A stretch of DNA of 64,000 bases from Mucilaginibacter sp. (GCF_025359345.1 NZ_JANYGQ010000033.1:248001-312000); one strand, 5' to 3'. Counted from the stretch's first letter, positions 36,049-46,800 are shown. The notes: a model not told the origin generated them from the sequence alone. Made by a program: numbers and translations.

Positions 36049-37665
36049 TCACTCTCCCAACAACGCCCTCAAACTCTCAATTGTGTCGGCTTCTTCTTTC
36101 GGCTTATCAAGCCGCCATCGTAAAATGCGCGGGAAACGCAGAGCAATCCCTGATTTGTGACGGGTGGATTTATTTATGCCCTCAAAACCAATTTCAAAAA
36201 CCAGCTCGGGTTTTACGGTGCGTACGGGACCGAATTTTTCGAGGGTGTTGCGTTTGACGAAGTAGTCGACCTTGTTTATTTCGGCATCGGTGAGGCCGCT
36301 GTAGGCTTTGGCGAAGGGGACGAGCTTGTCGCCGTCCCATACGGCAAAGGTGTAGTCGGTGTAGAGATCGGCGCGGCGGCCGTGGCCTTTTTGAGCGTAT
36401 ATCATCACAGCATCGACGGATAGCGGATCGATCTTCCATTTCCACCAATCGCCGCGCTTGCGGCCAACCTGGTAGGCGGCGCTTTTTCGTTTCAGCATAA
36501 TGCCTTCGGCAATCATTGCGCGCGATTGTTCACGGGTTTGTCCCAACTCCTCCCAGGTATTAAATGGTATCAATGCAGATAAACGGAACATTTCCGGGAA
36601 GGGCGTTGCCGCCTGTAATCCTTCGAGAATCACCCGTCGTTCGGCCTGAGTTTTATGGCGGATATCTTCGCCTTTATATTCCAGGCAATCGTAAGCAATA
36701 ACTGCAACGGGGCTTTCTTCCAATATTTTTTTACTGAGGTTTTTACGGCCGATGCGTGTTTGCAAAACATTAAAAGGCATTGGCTGCCCGTTTTGAAAGC
36801 TTAGCAATTCGCCGTCTATTACTGTACCATCCGGCAGGGCTTGTAAAAACGGGTGCAGCTCGGGGAATTTATCGGTTGCCAAATCTTCGCCCCTGCTCCA
36901 GATAAAAATCTCGCCGCCGCGTTTAATCAATTGCGAGCGTATGCCATCCCATTTCCACTCGGCCTGCCATTGGTCTTCATCCCCTAAATCAATTTTCAGT
37001 TCATCTGTCGATTTTTGTTTTTCGGATGTTTCCTGTATGGGGTAAGCCAGGAAGAAAGGGTAGGGGCGCGAGATATCGTCGGATGCGCTTTGTTCCCGTA
37101 CCAGTTGTTCGTAGGTATAAGTCTCCGGCATCCAGCTGCCCATTATGCGGTGGGTTAGGGCAGGGGCCTCAATACCGGTAATATCAGCCAGCGCCTTTAT
37201 AACCAAACTTTGCGACACGCCAACCCGAAAACTACCCGTAAGCAATTTATTAAACACGAAGCGCTCGCTGCTATCCAGCATCGCCCACGAATCCATGAGC
37301 CAAAGCTTTTTCTCTTCTTCGGTTTTGGTACTAAGGGCATTTATCTCGGCAATCCATTCGGTAAGTGTTTTGTGGCTGCTGCCCCGGTTTTGCGCCAGCA
37401 ACAAAGCCATGGTCTCGGCTAAGTCGCCTACCACGTGGTAACTTTCCTCGAACAGCCACGCAGGGATTTTTGACGCCTCGATAGCCCAATTGCGCACCAG
37501 GGTGGAATTGATCTGTCGTTTAGGCTTGCGCCCCGAAAACAAGGCCAGCATGTGCATTTTGTCCGTATCGGGCACAGTGTTAAAATAATCTTTCAGAATT
37601 TTAACCTTCTCGTTGGTTTTGTTGGTTTCATCGAGGGAAAGGAATAGTTGGGCAAAGGCTTTCAT
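36049..37665 (-). CDS. ATP-dependent DNA ligase
   Basis: A 538-residue ligase that joins nicks using ATP. The active-site lysine is in WKWDGIR (motif I, K-x-D-G). Motif III is DGTVIDGELLSF, motif IV AEGIMLKRK, and motif V WWKWKIDPLSVDAVMIYA. The N-terminal half is a helical DNA-binding domain and the C-terminal third the OB-fold. It overlaps the upstream exonuclease gene by four bases (ATGA), and such pairs belong to a repair cluster that usually includes a helicase (Lhr-type) and a phosphoesterase, neither of which is adjacent here. Confidence 0.93.
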   Translation of the reverse strand: MKAFAQLFLSLDETNKTNEKVKILKDYFNTVPDTDKMHMLALFSGRKPKRQINSTLVRNWAIEASKIPAWLFEESYHVVGDLAETMALLLAQNRGSSHKTLTEWIAEINALSTKTEEEKKLWLMDSWAMLDSSERFVFNKLLTGSFRVGVSQSLVIKALADITGIEAPALTHRIMGSWMPETYTYEQLVREQSASDDISRPYPFFLAYPIQETSEKQKSTDELKIDLGDEDQWQAEWKWDGIRSQLIKRGGEIFIWSRGEDLATDKFPELHPFLQALPDGTVIDGELLSFQNGQPMPFNVLQTRIGRKNLSKKILEESPVAVIAYDCLEYKGEDIRHKTQAERRVILEGLQAATPFPEMFRLSALIPFNTWEELGQTREQSRAMIAEGIMLKRKSAAYQVGRKRGDWWKWKIDPLSVDAVMIYAQKGHGRRADLYTDYTFAVWDGDKLVPFAKAYSGLTDAEINKVDYFVKRNTLEKFGPVRTVKPELVFEIGFEGINKSTRHKSGIALRFPRILRWRLDKPKEEADTIESLRALLGE

Positions 37666-38789
37666 ATTTTGACCTCCTTTTTAGCTTCACCTAAATCCTC
37701 CCCGAAGGAGAGAACTTGAGCTTCGCTCTTTTCAAAGCCATTTGCCTTCGAGGTGGTTGGATGAACCGTTGGTTCTTCTTCCGGCACACTGTTAATTCCT
37801 TCATCGTCGCCGTAAAGGGTGTGTACCTCATGTGCATCGAAGCCTATTTCGTTTAAATATCTCGTAAAAGTCGCAGTGTAGCCATGCGTCAGGTAAACAC
37901 TTTCGCAGCCCGTGGCGTCAATGGCGCTTATGAGGCCGTCCCAGTCGGCATGGTCTGATAGTACAAAGCCCCTGTCGGCCGCCCGGCGGCGCTTGGCCCC
38001 GCGTATGGCCATCCAGCCCGAGCAATAGCCAAAGCTGTAAGGGTTAAACTTTCGCATCCATGGCGTGCCTACAGATGATGGCGGCGCAAGGATGATACCC
38101 TTCCGAACCTCTTCCTTCGGCGTATCCTGCGTTATCCGGATCGTTGGGTTAAGTTTTATGCCATTGCGGCGCAGTGCTTCGTTGGTATTTTCAATTACAC
38201 CGTGGGTGTAAACGTTGCCGATGGATAAATCAAGGTTTTGCAAAATGCGCTGCGCTTTACCCAACGAATACCCCACAATCACCGTGGCCTGGTTGTGGTC
38301 TACATTGCTGCGCCACCAGCTGTTTACATCGTTAAAAATATCTGCTTGCGGCTTCCACTGGTATACGGGCATACCAAAGGTACATTCAGATATAAAGTGA
38401 TGACAGCGCACCGGCTCAAAAGGCGTGGAAATGCCATCATTTTCCACTTTATAATCGCCGGATACCACCCAAACTTCCCCCTTATATTCCACCCTTACCT
38501 GTGCCGAGCCGATGACATGCCCGGCAGGGAACAGGCTAATCTCTACACCGTTCTTTATCACTTTTTCACCATACTCAACAGTTTGCAGGTTGATTTCGCC
38601 AAGGCGATACAAGAGTACTTCACGCGAGAAATGATGCGCCAGGTAACGTTTATGGCCCAAATAGGCATGGTCGGCGTGGGCGTGGGTTATCACTGCGTCG
38701 TCAACCGGTTTCCATGGGTCGATATAGAATTTACCGGTGGCACAGTAAATCCCTTTGTCGGTAAATTCGAGCAGTGGTTTTTTGGACAT
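37662..38789 (-). CDS. Ligase-associated DNA exonuclease (metallo-beta-lactamase fold)
   Basis: A 375-residue metallo-beta-lactamase/beta-CASP nuclease of the ligase-associated type. The zinc site is THAHADHAYLGH (the HxHxDH motif), and AGHVIGSAQVRVE, VVSGDY and FVLSDHADWDG give further metal ligands and beta-CASP landmarks. Its job, by family, is to trim DNA ends before ligation. The last 35 or so residues are unlike the domain and, at base level, match a common Bacteroidota intergenic repeat style (CTCTCCTTCGGGGAGGATTTAGGTGA). It runs with the ligase as one transcript. Confidence 0.9.
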   Translation of the reverse strand: MSKKPLLEFTDKGIYCATGKFYIDPWKPVDDAVITHAHADHAYLGHKRYLAHHFSREVLLYRLGEINLQTVEYGEKVIKNGVEISLFPAGHVIGSAQVRVEYKGEVWVVSGDYKVENDGISTPFEPVRCHHFISECTFGMPVYQWKPQADIFNDVNSWWRSNVDHNQATVIVGYSLGKAQRILQNLDLSIGNVYTHGVIENTNEALRRNGIKLNPTIRITQDTPKEEVRKGIILAPPSSVGTPWMRKFNPYSFGYCSGWMAIRGAKRRRAADRGFVLSDHADWDGLISAIDATGCESVYLTHGYTATFTRYLNEIGFDAHEVHTLYGDDEGINSVPEEEPTVHPTTSKANGFEKSEAQVLSFGEDLGEAKKEVKI

Positions 38790-38929
38790 AGATTAATAAC
38801 CTGAATTTAGGAAATTGGTTTTAAGCCGGGTGTTTTCAGGTTTAGTATCTGCGTGGCTATTTTACCATAGAGGCGCAGAGCAGGCACAGAGAACGCTGAG
38901 GCTTGTATTGTTGATTAGTTTCTAAACAA

Positions 38930-38955
38930 CAAATCCCGGCCGGGGCCAGGATTTG
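38930..38955 (-). terminator. Hairpin terminator candidate after the C-terminal processing protease
   Basis: CAAATCC (38930-38936) pairs with GGATTTG (38949-38955), with an inner GGC/GCC stem and a four-base loop. It follows the stop of the protease gene on the minus strand; T-rich TTGTTGTTTAG comes next. The 190 bases around it have otherwise only a short dispersed repeat (GAGGCGCAGAGCAGGCACAGAG style, about 38868-38890). Confidence 0.45.
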
Positions 38956-38979
38956 CAATATTTCAGTCAGGATAATTTG

Positions 38980-41130
38980 TTAGTTACCAGCTGGTAATGT
39001 TGTGCTGCTAAATTTGTTATCCAGTGTAATGTAATCTGTCAATATCTGGCCAGCTTCGCGTTTCAGGAAGTCAAGGTCTTCGCCACGCTGACGGGTTTGG
39101 CCTTTTTTAAGCGGCTGCAGACCCATTGCCACACGGCGCTGGTTGTTTTCGTCAAATTGTTTCTTTTCGTCGCTATCGCGCTGGTCTTTAAGCTTTTGCT
39201 CGTTAAGGGTCACGCTTTTTTCAGCTTCGTGTTTTTTGCCTTCGGCAATGTCTTCCAGCATAAATTTGTAGTTAGGGCTGGTTGCCATGCGTGCATCGTG
39301 AAGTTTTGTAAGCTGCGGTAACACGGATGTAAAGTCGCCGACCTTGGTGTAATCGCTTTTGGCAATTATATCAAACGGCATTGCAGATGGCTCTGTGTCT
39401 TCACCATATTTCTCCATCGGGATAACAGAAGGGAAAGTAATATCAGGGGTTACACCTTTATGTTGCGTAGAGTTACCGGTGATGCGGTAAAACTTGGCGA
39501 TAGTTAAGTTCAGCTGACCAAAAACACTCTGGCTGCCGGTACTTACTTTAACCGATTTTTTGTCTTTCCCTACAAGCGCAGCGGCGCGTTCCAGCATCGA
39601 TGGCGGGATAACCCTGTCCAGATCAATAGCATTTTGAACCGAACCCTTGCCGTAGGTCTGAGTGCCTAAAATTATACCGCGGCCGTAATCCTGTATCGCG
39701 CCAGAGAATATCTCGGTTGCAGAAGCGCTAAAGCGGTCGACTAAAATAGCCAGCGGGCCCGAGTAGGCTACGCTTGGGTCCTCATCTTTATCAACTTCAA
39801 TTTCGTTGTTTGGGTTGCGTACCTGTACTACCGGACCGGTTTTAATAAACAGGCCGGTAAGGTCAACAGCTTCAAGTAACGAGCCACCACCGTTTTGGCG
39901 CATGTCCATTACTATACCGTCAACTCCTTGTTGTTTTAACGAGTCAATCAATAACTTAACGTCGTGCGTGGTGCTCTTGTAATTAGGGTTGCCCGATTTG
40001 TAATCGTTAAAATCGATATAAAATGCAGGGACAGAGATAACACCTATCTTAACAATTTTACCGTTTTGATTGTATGTACGGATTTCCTTTTTCGCTGATT
40101 CGTCTTTCAGGATGATTTTTTCGCGGGTAAGCTCCACAATTTTAGGCTTGCTGCCCACACTCTGGCCTTTTGGTAAAAGCTCCAAACGTACAATTGTTCC
40201 TTTTTTACCACGGATAAGGGCAATGGCATTGTCAATGCGCCAGCCTACTACGTTCTGGAACTCGCCGCCTGGTCCTTGTGCAACGCCAACAATACGGTCG
40301 TCAACATTTACCTGCTTGCTTTTCTCGGCTGGGCCGCCAGCTGTTAGTGATTTAATGATCACAAACTCATTCTCGATATTCAAACCGGCACCGATGCCTT
40401 CCAACTGACGCGACATGTCGATATTAAAATTGGCTGCGTTTGCCGGGTTAAAATAGCTTGTGTGTGGGTCGATAGACTCGGTAAAGGCATCCATAAACAC
40501 CTGGAACACATCCTGGTTGTTTAATTTATTAGCCTGCGATAACAAATTTTCGTAACGTTTTTTCAGTAAATCTTTGCTTTTTGCAACATCGTTACCTGCC
40601 AATTTTAAGTTGAGCATGTCGTATTTTACGCGCTCAGTCCACAATTTATTCATTTCGGCTACCGACGATACATACGGCAGGTTATCGCGGTCGTAAGTAA
40701 AGTTGTCGCTTTTCGAAAAATCAAAATTGTTATCTAATTGGCTTATCGAGTATGTCATACGCTCGATATATCTTTTTTGATAAACGTTGAAAATGTAGAA
40801 AGCATCGTTAAGGTTGCCGGTTTTGGCATCGTCATCCAAAACAGTTTTATACTTATCAAAGTCCAGTATGTCCGAAGCCATGAAATAGTTGTGGCTTTCG
40901 TCCATAGTTTTTAAATAGCGGTTGTATATAACTACCGAAATTGAATCGTTCAACTCAACTTTTTTGTAGTTGTATTTTGATATCAGCGTGGCAATAGTTT
41001 TGCAAACGATGCTTTGCTGCTCGTCGGGCTGTATGTTTTTTACGCCATCAACCTTTATAATTTTGGCTGGTTTAGCGCTGCAGGCCAGTGTGGCACCAAG
41101 CACCAGCACTAAATAAACTTTTTTGAACAT
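38980..41130 (-). CDS. Carboxy-terminal processing protease (S41A, Prc/Tsp-like)
   Basis: Periplasmic serine protease of 716 residues from ATG 41130; a longer frame to 41172 adds 14 residues before the signal. The start MFKKVYLVLVLGATLAC has a lipobox-like end (LAC), so the protein may be lipid-anchored. A PDZ domain covers about residues 235-320, and the protease core has the catalytic Ser in DRFSASATEIF and Lys in GKGSVQ. The C-terminal helical part resembles DUF3340. Such enzymes degrade or trim periplasmic proteins. Start choice is moderate, the family is firm. Confidence 0.92.
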   Translation of the reverse strand: MFKKVYLVLVLGATLACSAKPAKIIKVDGVKNIQPDEQQSIVCKTIATLISKYNYKKVELNDSISVVIYNRYLKTMDESHNYFMASDILDFDKYKTVLDDDAKTGNLNDAFYIFNVYQKRYIERMTYSISQLDNNFDFSKSDNFTYDRDNLPYVSSVAEMNKLWTERVKYDMLNLKLAGNDVAKSKDLLKKRYENLLSQANKLNNQDVFQVFMDAFTESIDPHTSYFNPANAANFNIDMSRQLEGIGAGLNIENEFVIIKSLTAGGPAEKSKQVNVDDRIVGVAQGPGGEFQNVVGWRIDNAIALIRGKKGTIVRLELLPKGQSVGSKPKIVELTREKIILKDESAKKEIRTYNQNGKIVKIGVISVPAFYIDFNDYKSGNPNYKSTTHDVKLLIDSLKQQGVDGIVMDMRQNGGGSLLEAVDLTGLFIKTGPVVQVRNPNNEIEVDKDEDPSVAYSGPLAILVDRFSASATEIFSGAIQDYGRGIILGTQTYGKGSVQNAIDLDRVIPPSMLERAAALVGKDKKSVKVSTGSQSVFGQLNLTIAKFYRITGNSTQHKGVTPDITFPSVIPMEKYGEDTEPSAMPFDIIAKSDYTKVGDFTSVLPQLTKLHDARMATSPNYKFMLEDIAEGKKHEAEKSVTLNEQKLKDQRDSDEKKQFDENNQRRVAMGLQPLKKGQTRQRGEDLDFLKREAGQILTDYITLDNKFSSTTLPAGN

Positions 41131-41375
41131 ATCTTTTACTTGCTTTAAGTCGGGGGTTTTATAAAACATCAATACTTGTGCCTAAAATTTCATTTACTAA
41201 TCTAAATACAAAAAAAGACAGCTAATGTGCCGTCTTAATAATGAATAACAATATTACAATAATGTTTGTATTGTTTTTACAAAATACACATACATTTTAC
41301 GGTAATGTTACAAATTTATTGTGTAGTTGCAAATTGAATAGCAGGCATTAACTAAGCGAGTATGATTTACCCGCA

Positions 41376-41402
41376 TAAAAAGGTGAGATTCGCACACCTT
41401 TA
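41376..41402 (-). terminator. Rho-independent terminator candidate after TPR gene
   Basis: On the minus strand AAAGGTG pairs with CACCTTT around a nine-base loop and continues into TTTTT. The stem overlaps the stop of the TPR protein gene at 41400. It is the only clear structure in the 227 bases between this gene and the processing protease. Confidence 0.55.
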
Positions 41403-42020
41403 TTCTGCCTTGGCATTGAGCAACGCATTTTCGGCGTAACGAACATCAGTCTTAGGAGCGTTGTTTTTGTTGAGTTTAATGTAGGCCATCTTTTTTTCGA
41501 TGGTGGCTACATCAGTTGAAAAGCCGTGTAAGGCAGCCATATCATGCGCCTCGGTAAGATCCTGCTTAGCCTGCTCAAAATCGCCAAGGTCTGATTTTAT
41601 CATGGCCAGGTCGATCAAATTGGCAATGGTATGTTTATCATCATTTTGCTGGCGCGATATAATGTTGCTTTGCAGTAAATACCATTTTGCTTCCGAATAG
41701 CGGTTTTGCTGAATATAAAGTTTGGCAAGCTCGCTAAAGTTATAGCTGGCATCGGCGTACACCCTGAACCGCATATTGTGCTGGGCATCGCGCATTACCA
41801 TGTTTTCGGCAGCCTCCAGGCTATACGCACTACGGCTAAGTGTAATTCTTTGAATTTTAACGGGTTTTAAAGCCGGCTTACTATTTATGCGCGAAACAAA
41901 ATTGATGTTGGTGCGCTCAATTTCGGGGTATCGTATATGCTTTTTAAAATCCAGACGATACCATTGAGCGGATGCCGAAAAGCCATATAAGCAGCATATA
42001 ATAAGAAGGGTTATCCTCAT
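41400..42020 (-). CDS. Exported TPR-repeat protein
   Basis: A 206-residue protein with a signal peptide (MRITLLIICCLYGFSASAQW, cleavage expected after A-S-A) and helical TPR-like repeats across about residues 80-180, for example YNFSELAKLYIQQNRYSEAKWYLLQS and LIDLAMIKSDLGDFEQAKQDL. TPR proteins act as scaffolds. The N-terminal 50 residues after the signal are unknown. It is alone between a hairpin and a 374-base gap. Confidence 0.75.
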   Translation of the reverse strand: MRITLLIICCLYGFSASAQWYRLDFKKHIRYPEIERTNINFVSRINSKPALKPVKIQRITLSRSAYSLEAAENMVMRDAQHNMRFRVYADASYNFSELAKLYIQQNRYSEAKWYLLQSNIISRQQNDDKHTIANLIDLAMIKSDLGDFEQAKQDLTEAHDMAALHGFSTDVATIEKKMAYIKLNKNNAPKTDVRYAENALLNAKAE

Positions 42021-42394
42021 TTAATCTTTTGTCCCAAGTTTAAATTAATCAGGTAAAGGTAAATAATTTTCGATAAATGAAAGAATCGCTAAAAATCAAC
42101 ATGTTCACATTTCTGCCGTTTTAACACAGGCCTGCGACCTGTGCTGATGAATCGCGCCCCATTGGGGCTTTAAGGTTCTTCTTCAAATTTAAAATGTTGA
42201 TTCTTTTAAAAAGCAAACAAAGCTATGACTTGTGACCAAGGCGAAGCACCCAGCCCCAACGGGGCGGCATCCGTCAGCGTAGGTCGTAGGCCTGTGCTAA
42301 GACATCGTTTCCCAAAACTTCGTAAATCCCAACTATATCAATATATTTAAAAATTACTTTACCCGCATTTAAACGTAAAAACCCAATATAGTAT
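42021..42394. other. 374-base intergenic region with a large imperfect inverted repeat
   Basis: No gene is seen here. A palindromic element covers 42121-42301: the left part acacaggcctgcgacctgtgc and GCCCCATTGGGGC is mirrored by CCCCAACGGGGCGG and gtaggtcgtaggcctgtgct on the right, about 50 bases per arm with several differences and about 75 bases of spacer. Such GGCC-CCAACGGGGC palindromes recur widely in Bacteroidota intergenic regions. The rest, next to the permease, is AT-rich and could hold its promoter. Confidence 0.7.
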
Positions 42395-43717
42395 ATGGCC
42401 GGCGCATCAAAAAAATTAGGTATATGGACAAGCACCTCGCTGGTAGTTGGCAGCATGATTGGGTCGGGAGTGTTCCTGGTGCCGGCGGCAATGGCCTCAT
42501 TTGGCAGTATAAGTTTACTGGGGTGGCTATTCTCTGCTATCGGGGCATTTTTTGTTGCGCGTGTATTTAGCAGGCTGAGCGAGATGGTGCCCAAAAGCGT
42601 CGGTGGCCCATATGCTTATACCCATTATGGTTTCGGCGATTTTGCCGGCTTTATGATTGCCTGGGGATATTATATTTCAATAATTACTGCTAATGCGGCT
42701 ATAACCATTTCGTTTGTTAGTGCCATGAGTACGTTTTTCCCGATCCTGACTAAAAGCCCGGTGCTGGCTGTTTCGACGGGGTTGGTGGCCATATGGTTTT
42801 TGGCGTGGGTAAATATGCGCGGGGTTACCGCATCGGGCAAAATGCAACTGGTTACAACTATCCTGAAGTTAACGCCATTGGTAGTTATCTCTGTCGGCGG
42901 GTTGTTTTTTATCAGGCTGGAGAATTTTCACCCGTTTAACAGCAGCGGCGATTCCATTTATAATGTTATCAATAAATCGGCTACTATTGCCCTGTTTTCG
43001 TTTGTGGGGATTGAATGTGCTACGATACCAGCTGATAGCGTGGAAAATCCCGGTAAAACCATCGGGCGTGCAACCATGCTCGGCTTGCTGATTTGCACCG
43101 TGGTGTATTTGCTGGGCAGTATAAGCATTATGGGCATTATCCCGGCGGCGACGCTGGCCAAATCTCCTACGCCGTATGCGGATGCTGCGGCTATCATGTT
43201 TGGTAACAACGCCCGCTATTGGGCTGCAGCAGGTATGGCCGTTGCCGCGTTCGGTGCACTAAACGGGTGGACGCTGATACAGGGCAAGCTACCTTATGCT
43301 ATAGCAAAGGATAAACTCTTCCCGGCAATATTTGCACGACAAAACAAAAAAGGCGCCCCCTTTGTCGGGATAGCAGTTAGCAGCACGTTTGTGTCATTGT
43401 TTATGCTGATGAACTACACCAAGGGCCTGGTGGAGCAGTTTAAAATATTAATCCTGCTGTCGACCTTTACTACGCTGGTACCTTATCTTTTTTGTTCGGC
43501 CGCGTTTATGATTGTACGTTTGCAAACCAAACACCTTTACAAGGGTGGCCTGTTTGTTGGCTTGTTAGTAGGCGTTATGGCTTTTTGTTATTCCATCTGG
43601 GCCATAGCGGGCTCGGGCCCTGACACGGTTTATTACGGCTTTTTATGCCTGATGGCCGGTTTGCCGTTTTACGTGTGGATAGCCTATAAGAAGAAGGTGA
43701 CCGTAGATAATAATTGA
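42395..43717 (+). CDS. AdiC-like amino acid permease (APC superfamily)
   Basis: A 440-residue inner membrane permease with about 12 helices, closely patterned on the arginine:agmatine antiporter AdiC of E. coli: GSMIGSGVFLVPAAMASFG in helix 1, KLTPLVVISVGG, IALFSFVGIECATIPADSVENPGKTIG, LNGWTLIQGKLPYAIAKDKLFP and TLVPYLFCSAAFM all align with AdiC features. The substrate is likely an amino acid or its amine, exchanged or taken up, but no decarboxylase gene is adjacent. The gene is alone, between two repeat-rich gaps. Confidence 0.86.
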   Translation: MAGASKKLGIWTSTSLVVGSMIGSGVFLVPAAMASFGSISLLGWLFSAIGAFFVARVFSRLSEMVPKSVGGPYAYTHYGFGDFAGFMIAWGYYISIITANAAITISFVSAMSTFFPILTKSPVLAVSTGLVAIWFLAWVNMRGVTASGKMQLVTTILKLTPLVVISVGGLFFIRLENFHPFNSSGDSIYNVINKSATIALFSFVGIECATIPADSVENPGKTIGRATMLGLLICTVVYLLGSISIMGIIPAATLAKSPTPYADAAAIMFGNNARYWAAAGMAVAAFGALNGWTLIQGKLPYAIAKDKLFPAIFARQNKKGAPFVGIAVSSTFVSLFMLMNYTKGLVEQFKILILLSTFTTLVPYLFCSAAFMIVRLQTKHLYKGGLFVGLLVGVMAFCYSIWAIAGSGPDTVYYGFLCLMAGLPFYVWIAYKKKVTVDNN

Positions 43718-43723
43718 GTGGAG

Positions 43724-43880
43724 AAGTCAGAGTCAAGAAATCAAGAACCAAGAATTCAAGAATCAAGAGCCAAGAATTCAAGAGTCAAGAAACTAAGATG
43801 CGGGAATTAAGATAGACTTACGCGGTGTTGCGAAATGTCCTGTTTTTTCTTGCATCTTGATTCTTGAATTCTTGCTTCTC
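43724..43880. repeat. Palindromic TCAAGAATC repeat between convergent genes
   Basis: The arm agaattcaagaatcaaga (43751-43768) pairs perfectly with 43855-43872 (tcttgattcttgaattct), 18 bases, with further caagaatcaagag/ctcttg units on both sides and about 85 bases between the arms. It lies between the permease and the kinase, which converge. Confidence 0.75.
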
Positions 43881-43881
43881 T

Positions 43882-46800
43882 TTAAGCCAAAGCTGCCGGC
43901 AAACTGAAGTAAAATGTGGTGCCTTTGCCAATTTCTGTTTCAAACCAAACTTTACCGCCGGCGTTTTCAATGGAGTTTTTAACAAAGGCGAGCCCTAAGC
44001 CTGTACCGGAACTTTTAGTGGTGAAGTTTGGTTCAAATATCTTTTCGCGCACGTTTTCGGGAATACCGTTGCCATTATCTTTTATTGTAAGCAAAATGTT
44101 TTTATTTGTTATCATCTGGCTTATTTCAATTATACCCATCCTGTCGGATGGGGAGGCCTCAATGGCGTTTTTTAACAGGTTGTTAAAGCAACGCAACAAC
44201 TGGTCGCGGTCGGCGTTAATTATAAACGGAAGTTCAGGGGCCTGGTAAACAATTTTAATGTTATCCATCTGCTTAAAAATGGTAACAGCCTGTGTTAATA
44301 TTTCAAAAATATTTATCCGCTCCAACCGGGTATCTGGCATTTTTGCAAATGCCGAAAACTCCGATGCAATGTTCGAAAGGCTTTCTATCTGTTCAACAAA
44401 CGATTTGCTGAAACGCTCAAATTTCTGATCAAACTTAGGGTCCTTGTCTTTCCACGATTTATCGAGCAGTTGCAAGCCAAGTTTTAAAGGCGTTAGCGGA
44501 TTTTTAATTTCATGAGCAACCTGTTTTGCCATTTCGCGCCAGGCGCTTTCCCTTTCGCTTTGCGCCAGCCTTTGCGCACTGTTTTCCAACGCAGCAATCA
44601 TTTTGTTGTATTCTTTCACCAAAGCGCCTATCTCATCGTTACGGTCCCAGCGTATCGGTTCATTCTTTTTTCCGTATGATGTTTTACTTAAACTGAGTTG
44701 TATAAAGTTTAAAGGAGCGGTTATCTGGCGGGCAATAATTACAGCAAACAAGCCTATCGCAATAAAAATTAATGCGTAAACATTTATCATAATATTTAGC
44801 AGTGCACCTATCCGCTCATTATATTCGGCCTCGTTACCAAAATAGGGCAACTGCAAATAAGCCACAGTTTCGTTTGCGTTGCGTATGGGCACATAAGCGG
44901 CCTTATAGTTTAGTCGGCCAATAACCTCATCATTCAAAAATTCCGATTTTTGCAGTTTGCCCAGGTTTACAAACGCCTTTGCATTCATACGTCGGGCCTG
45001 CAAGCCAAACTCGTATATTTTAGGCTGGGTATTAATCAACTCAGCGCCATTGCGATCGAACAACGTAAGATCGGCGCCATAGGTATTGGCGAAGTCGTTA
45101 AAACTAACCTGCGTTTCTTCATTAACACCCGATAAATATTTGTTGAGGTTATTTTCGAACGCCGACGCTATCCGGGTTATTTTTTCGCGAATGGTTTTAT
45201 CCTGCTGGGTTTGGTATTGGGTACTTATCGAAAAAAATGTAATAAAGCCCACCGCAATCAGCGTTGCCACTACCGCAAATATCATTGAAAACTGTATGCG
45301 GGTTTTATAAAGTACCAGGTCGAAATTTATTTTGAACGCCCACCCAATGCGGTTGTTCTTTACATTAAATATTTTTATCCTTATCCACAGCCAGCCAGTC
45401 AGTAATATTAAAACGCTGAATAACAGGAACACAACGAAGAAGAAGGTGACCGAGGTTATAGAAATGAATAGCAGGTTTTGTTCTTTACTCACCACTATTA
45501 AATAGCGCTCGCTTGGCTTATAAATGAGGTGGTTGTAGTTTGTAAAATACAGGTACCATTGCGGCTTGTTGCCACGGGTGGTTTTGGTTTCGTATTGTTT
45601 TAATAGGCCTTTAAATTGGGTGTTTTCTAGATCGTAAACATAAGTGCCGCTTTGGGTAACCAGTTTATTGTCGCTATAAAACGCATACGAGTAGTTCTTA
45701 AACTCGTCATCGCGGTTAATGCGCCCGTCGACGAGTAAATCGGGGAACGACATAGTTGTTTGCTGCGGTTTAGATTTTAGGTACACTACAATTGTCCCCA
45801 GCTTTTTATTGTCTTTTGCGATGGGTAATATCCCAAAGTAATTTTGAAATCCAAACGATTCGTTCTCTTTGTAAAAGTAATCCGACACTTTTAATGAGCT
45901 GTATTGCACCATGTCTTTAAACACATTTAACAGGTACGTCTTATCGGCAGAAAGCGGTTGATCCAGGTCGTCAAATTCATGAACGGTAAAGTCATAAACC
46001 GACATGGTTCCGTTAAAATATAGTTTTTGCAGCCGGGTTTTAATGTAGTTTGTGTTGTGGATGCTATCCGTAAAATAGGCAATTATCGAAGGGTCGGTGA
46101 TGATCTGGTGTTCAACTTTTTTGAAGGTGAAGTCGGCATTTGCATCGGTAGGCGCCTCTAGTTTTTGAATAAAAGTTTTACGCGTGTCGTTTTCCTTTTT
46201 CGACTCAAAATAGTTGAGTTTTATGGCCGACACCAGCGAGCATATTAAAATTATAAACGACAGCGAGATAGCATTTAACCTGCCATTGTGATACCGGTGA
46301 GCGTACGCCCGCGCAAAAAGCAGTATTGCCCAAAAAATATAAAACAAACTAAAGTCGCGGTAATAAGTATCAATTGCTGTTGCCAAAATAACTCCCGAAA
46401 GCACCACCAGCACCTTGTTTAGATTAGAAATAGAAAGGCGGCTAATAACGGTTAAAAAAACTTCAATCAGCAGATAGAAAATCAGGAAGCTGAAGCAAAG
46501 CATAATTAAGCCCAATACGCTGAAAAACGACAGGTTAAGTACGTTACTAACGTCAAAGTTAATGCGCGAGTTTATTACCAGTCCGCTAAAGATATTTAGC
46601 AATAGCGTCGCTACTGCCAACAGTATCAATGTGCCGCCTATTAAAATAGAGTAGCTTGCGGCTTTGCTTGAAGTTGCTCTAAGCAAGGCACGCCGCCTGG
46701 TATACAAAAAGCTAACAAACCAGCAAATTAAGAGTATGTTGAGGCACAAATCGCCCAGCGAGGGGTACGCCATGCTCGATGCATATAGCGTGGGGCTAAA

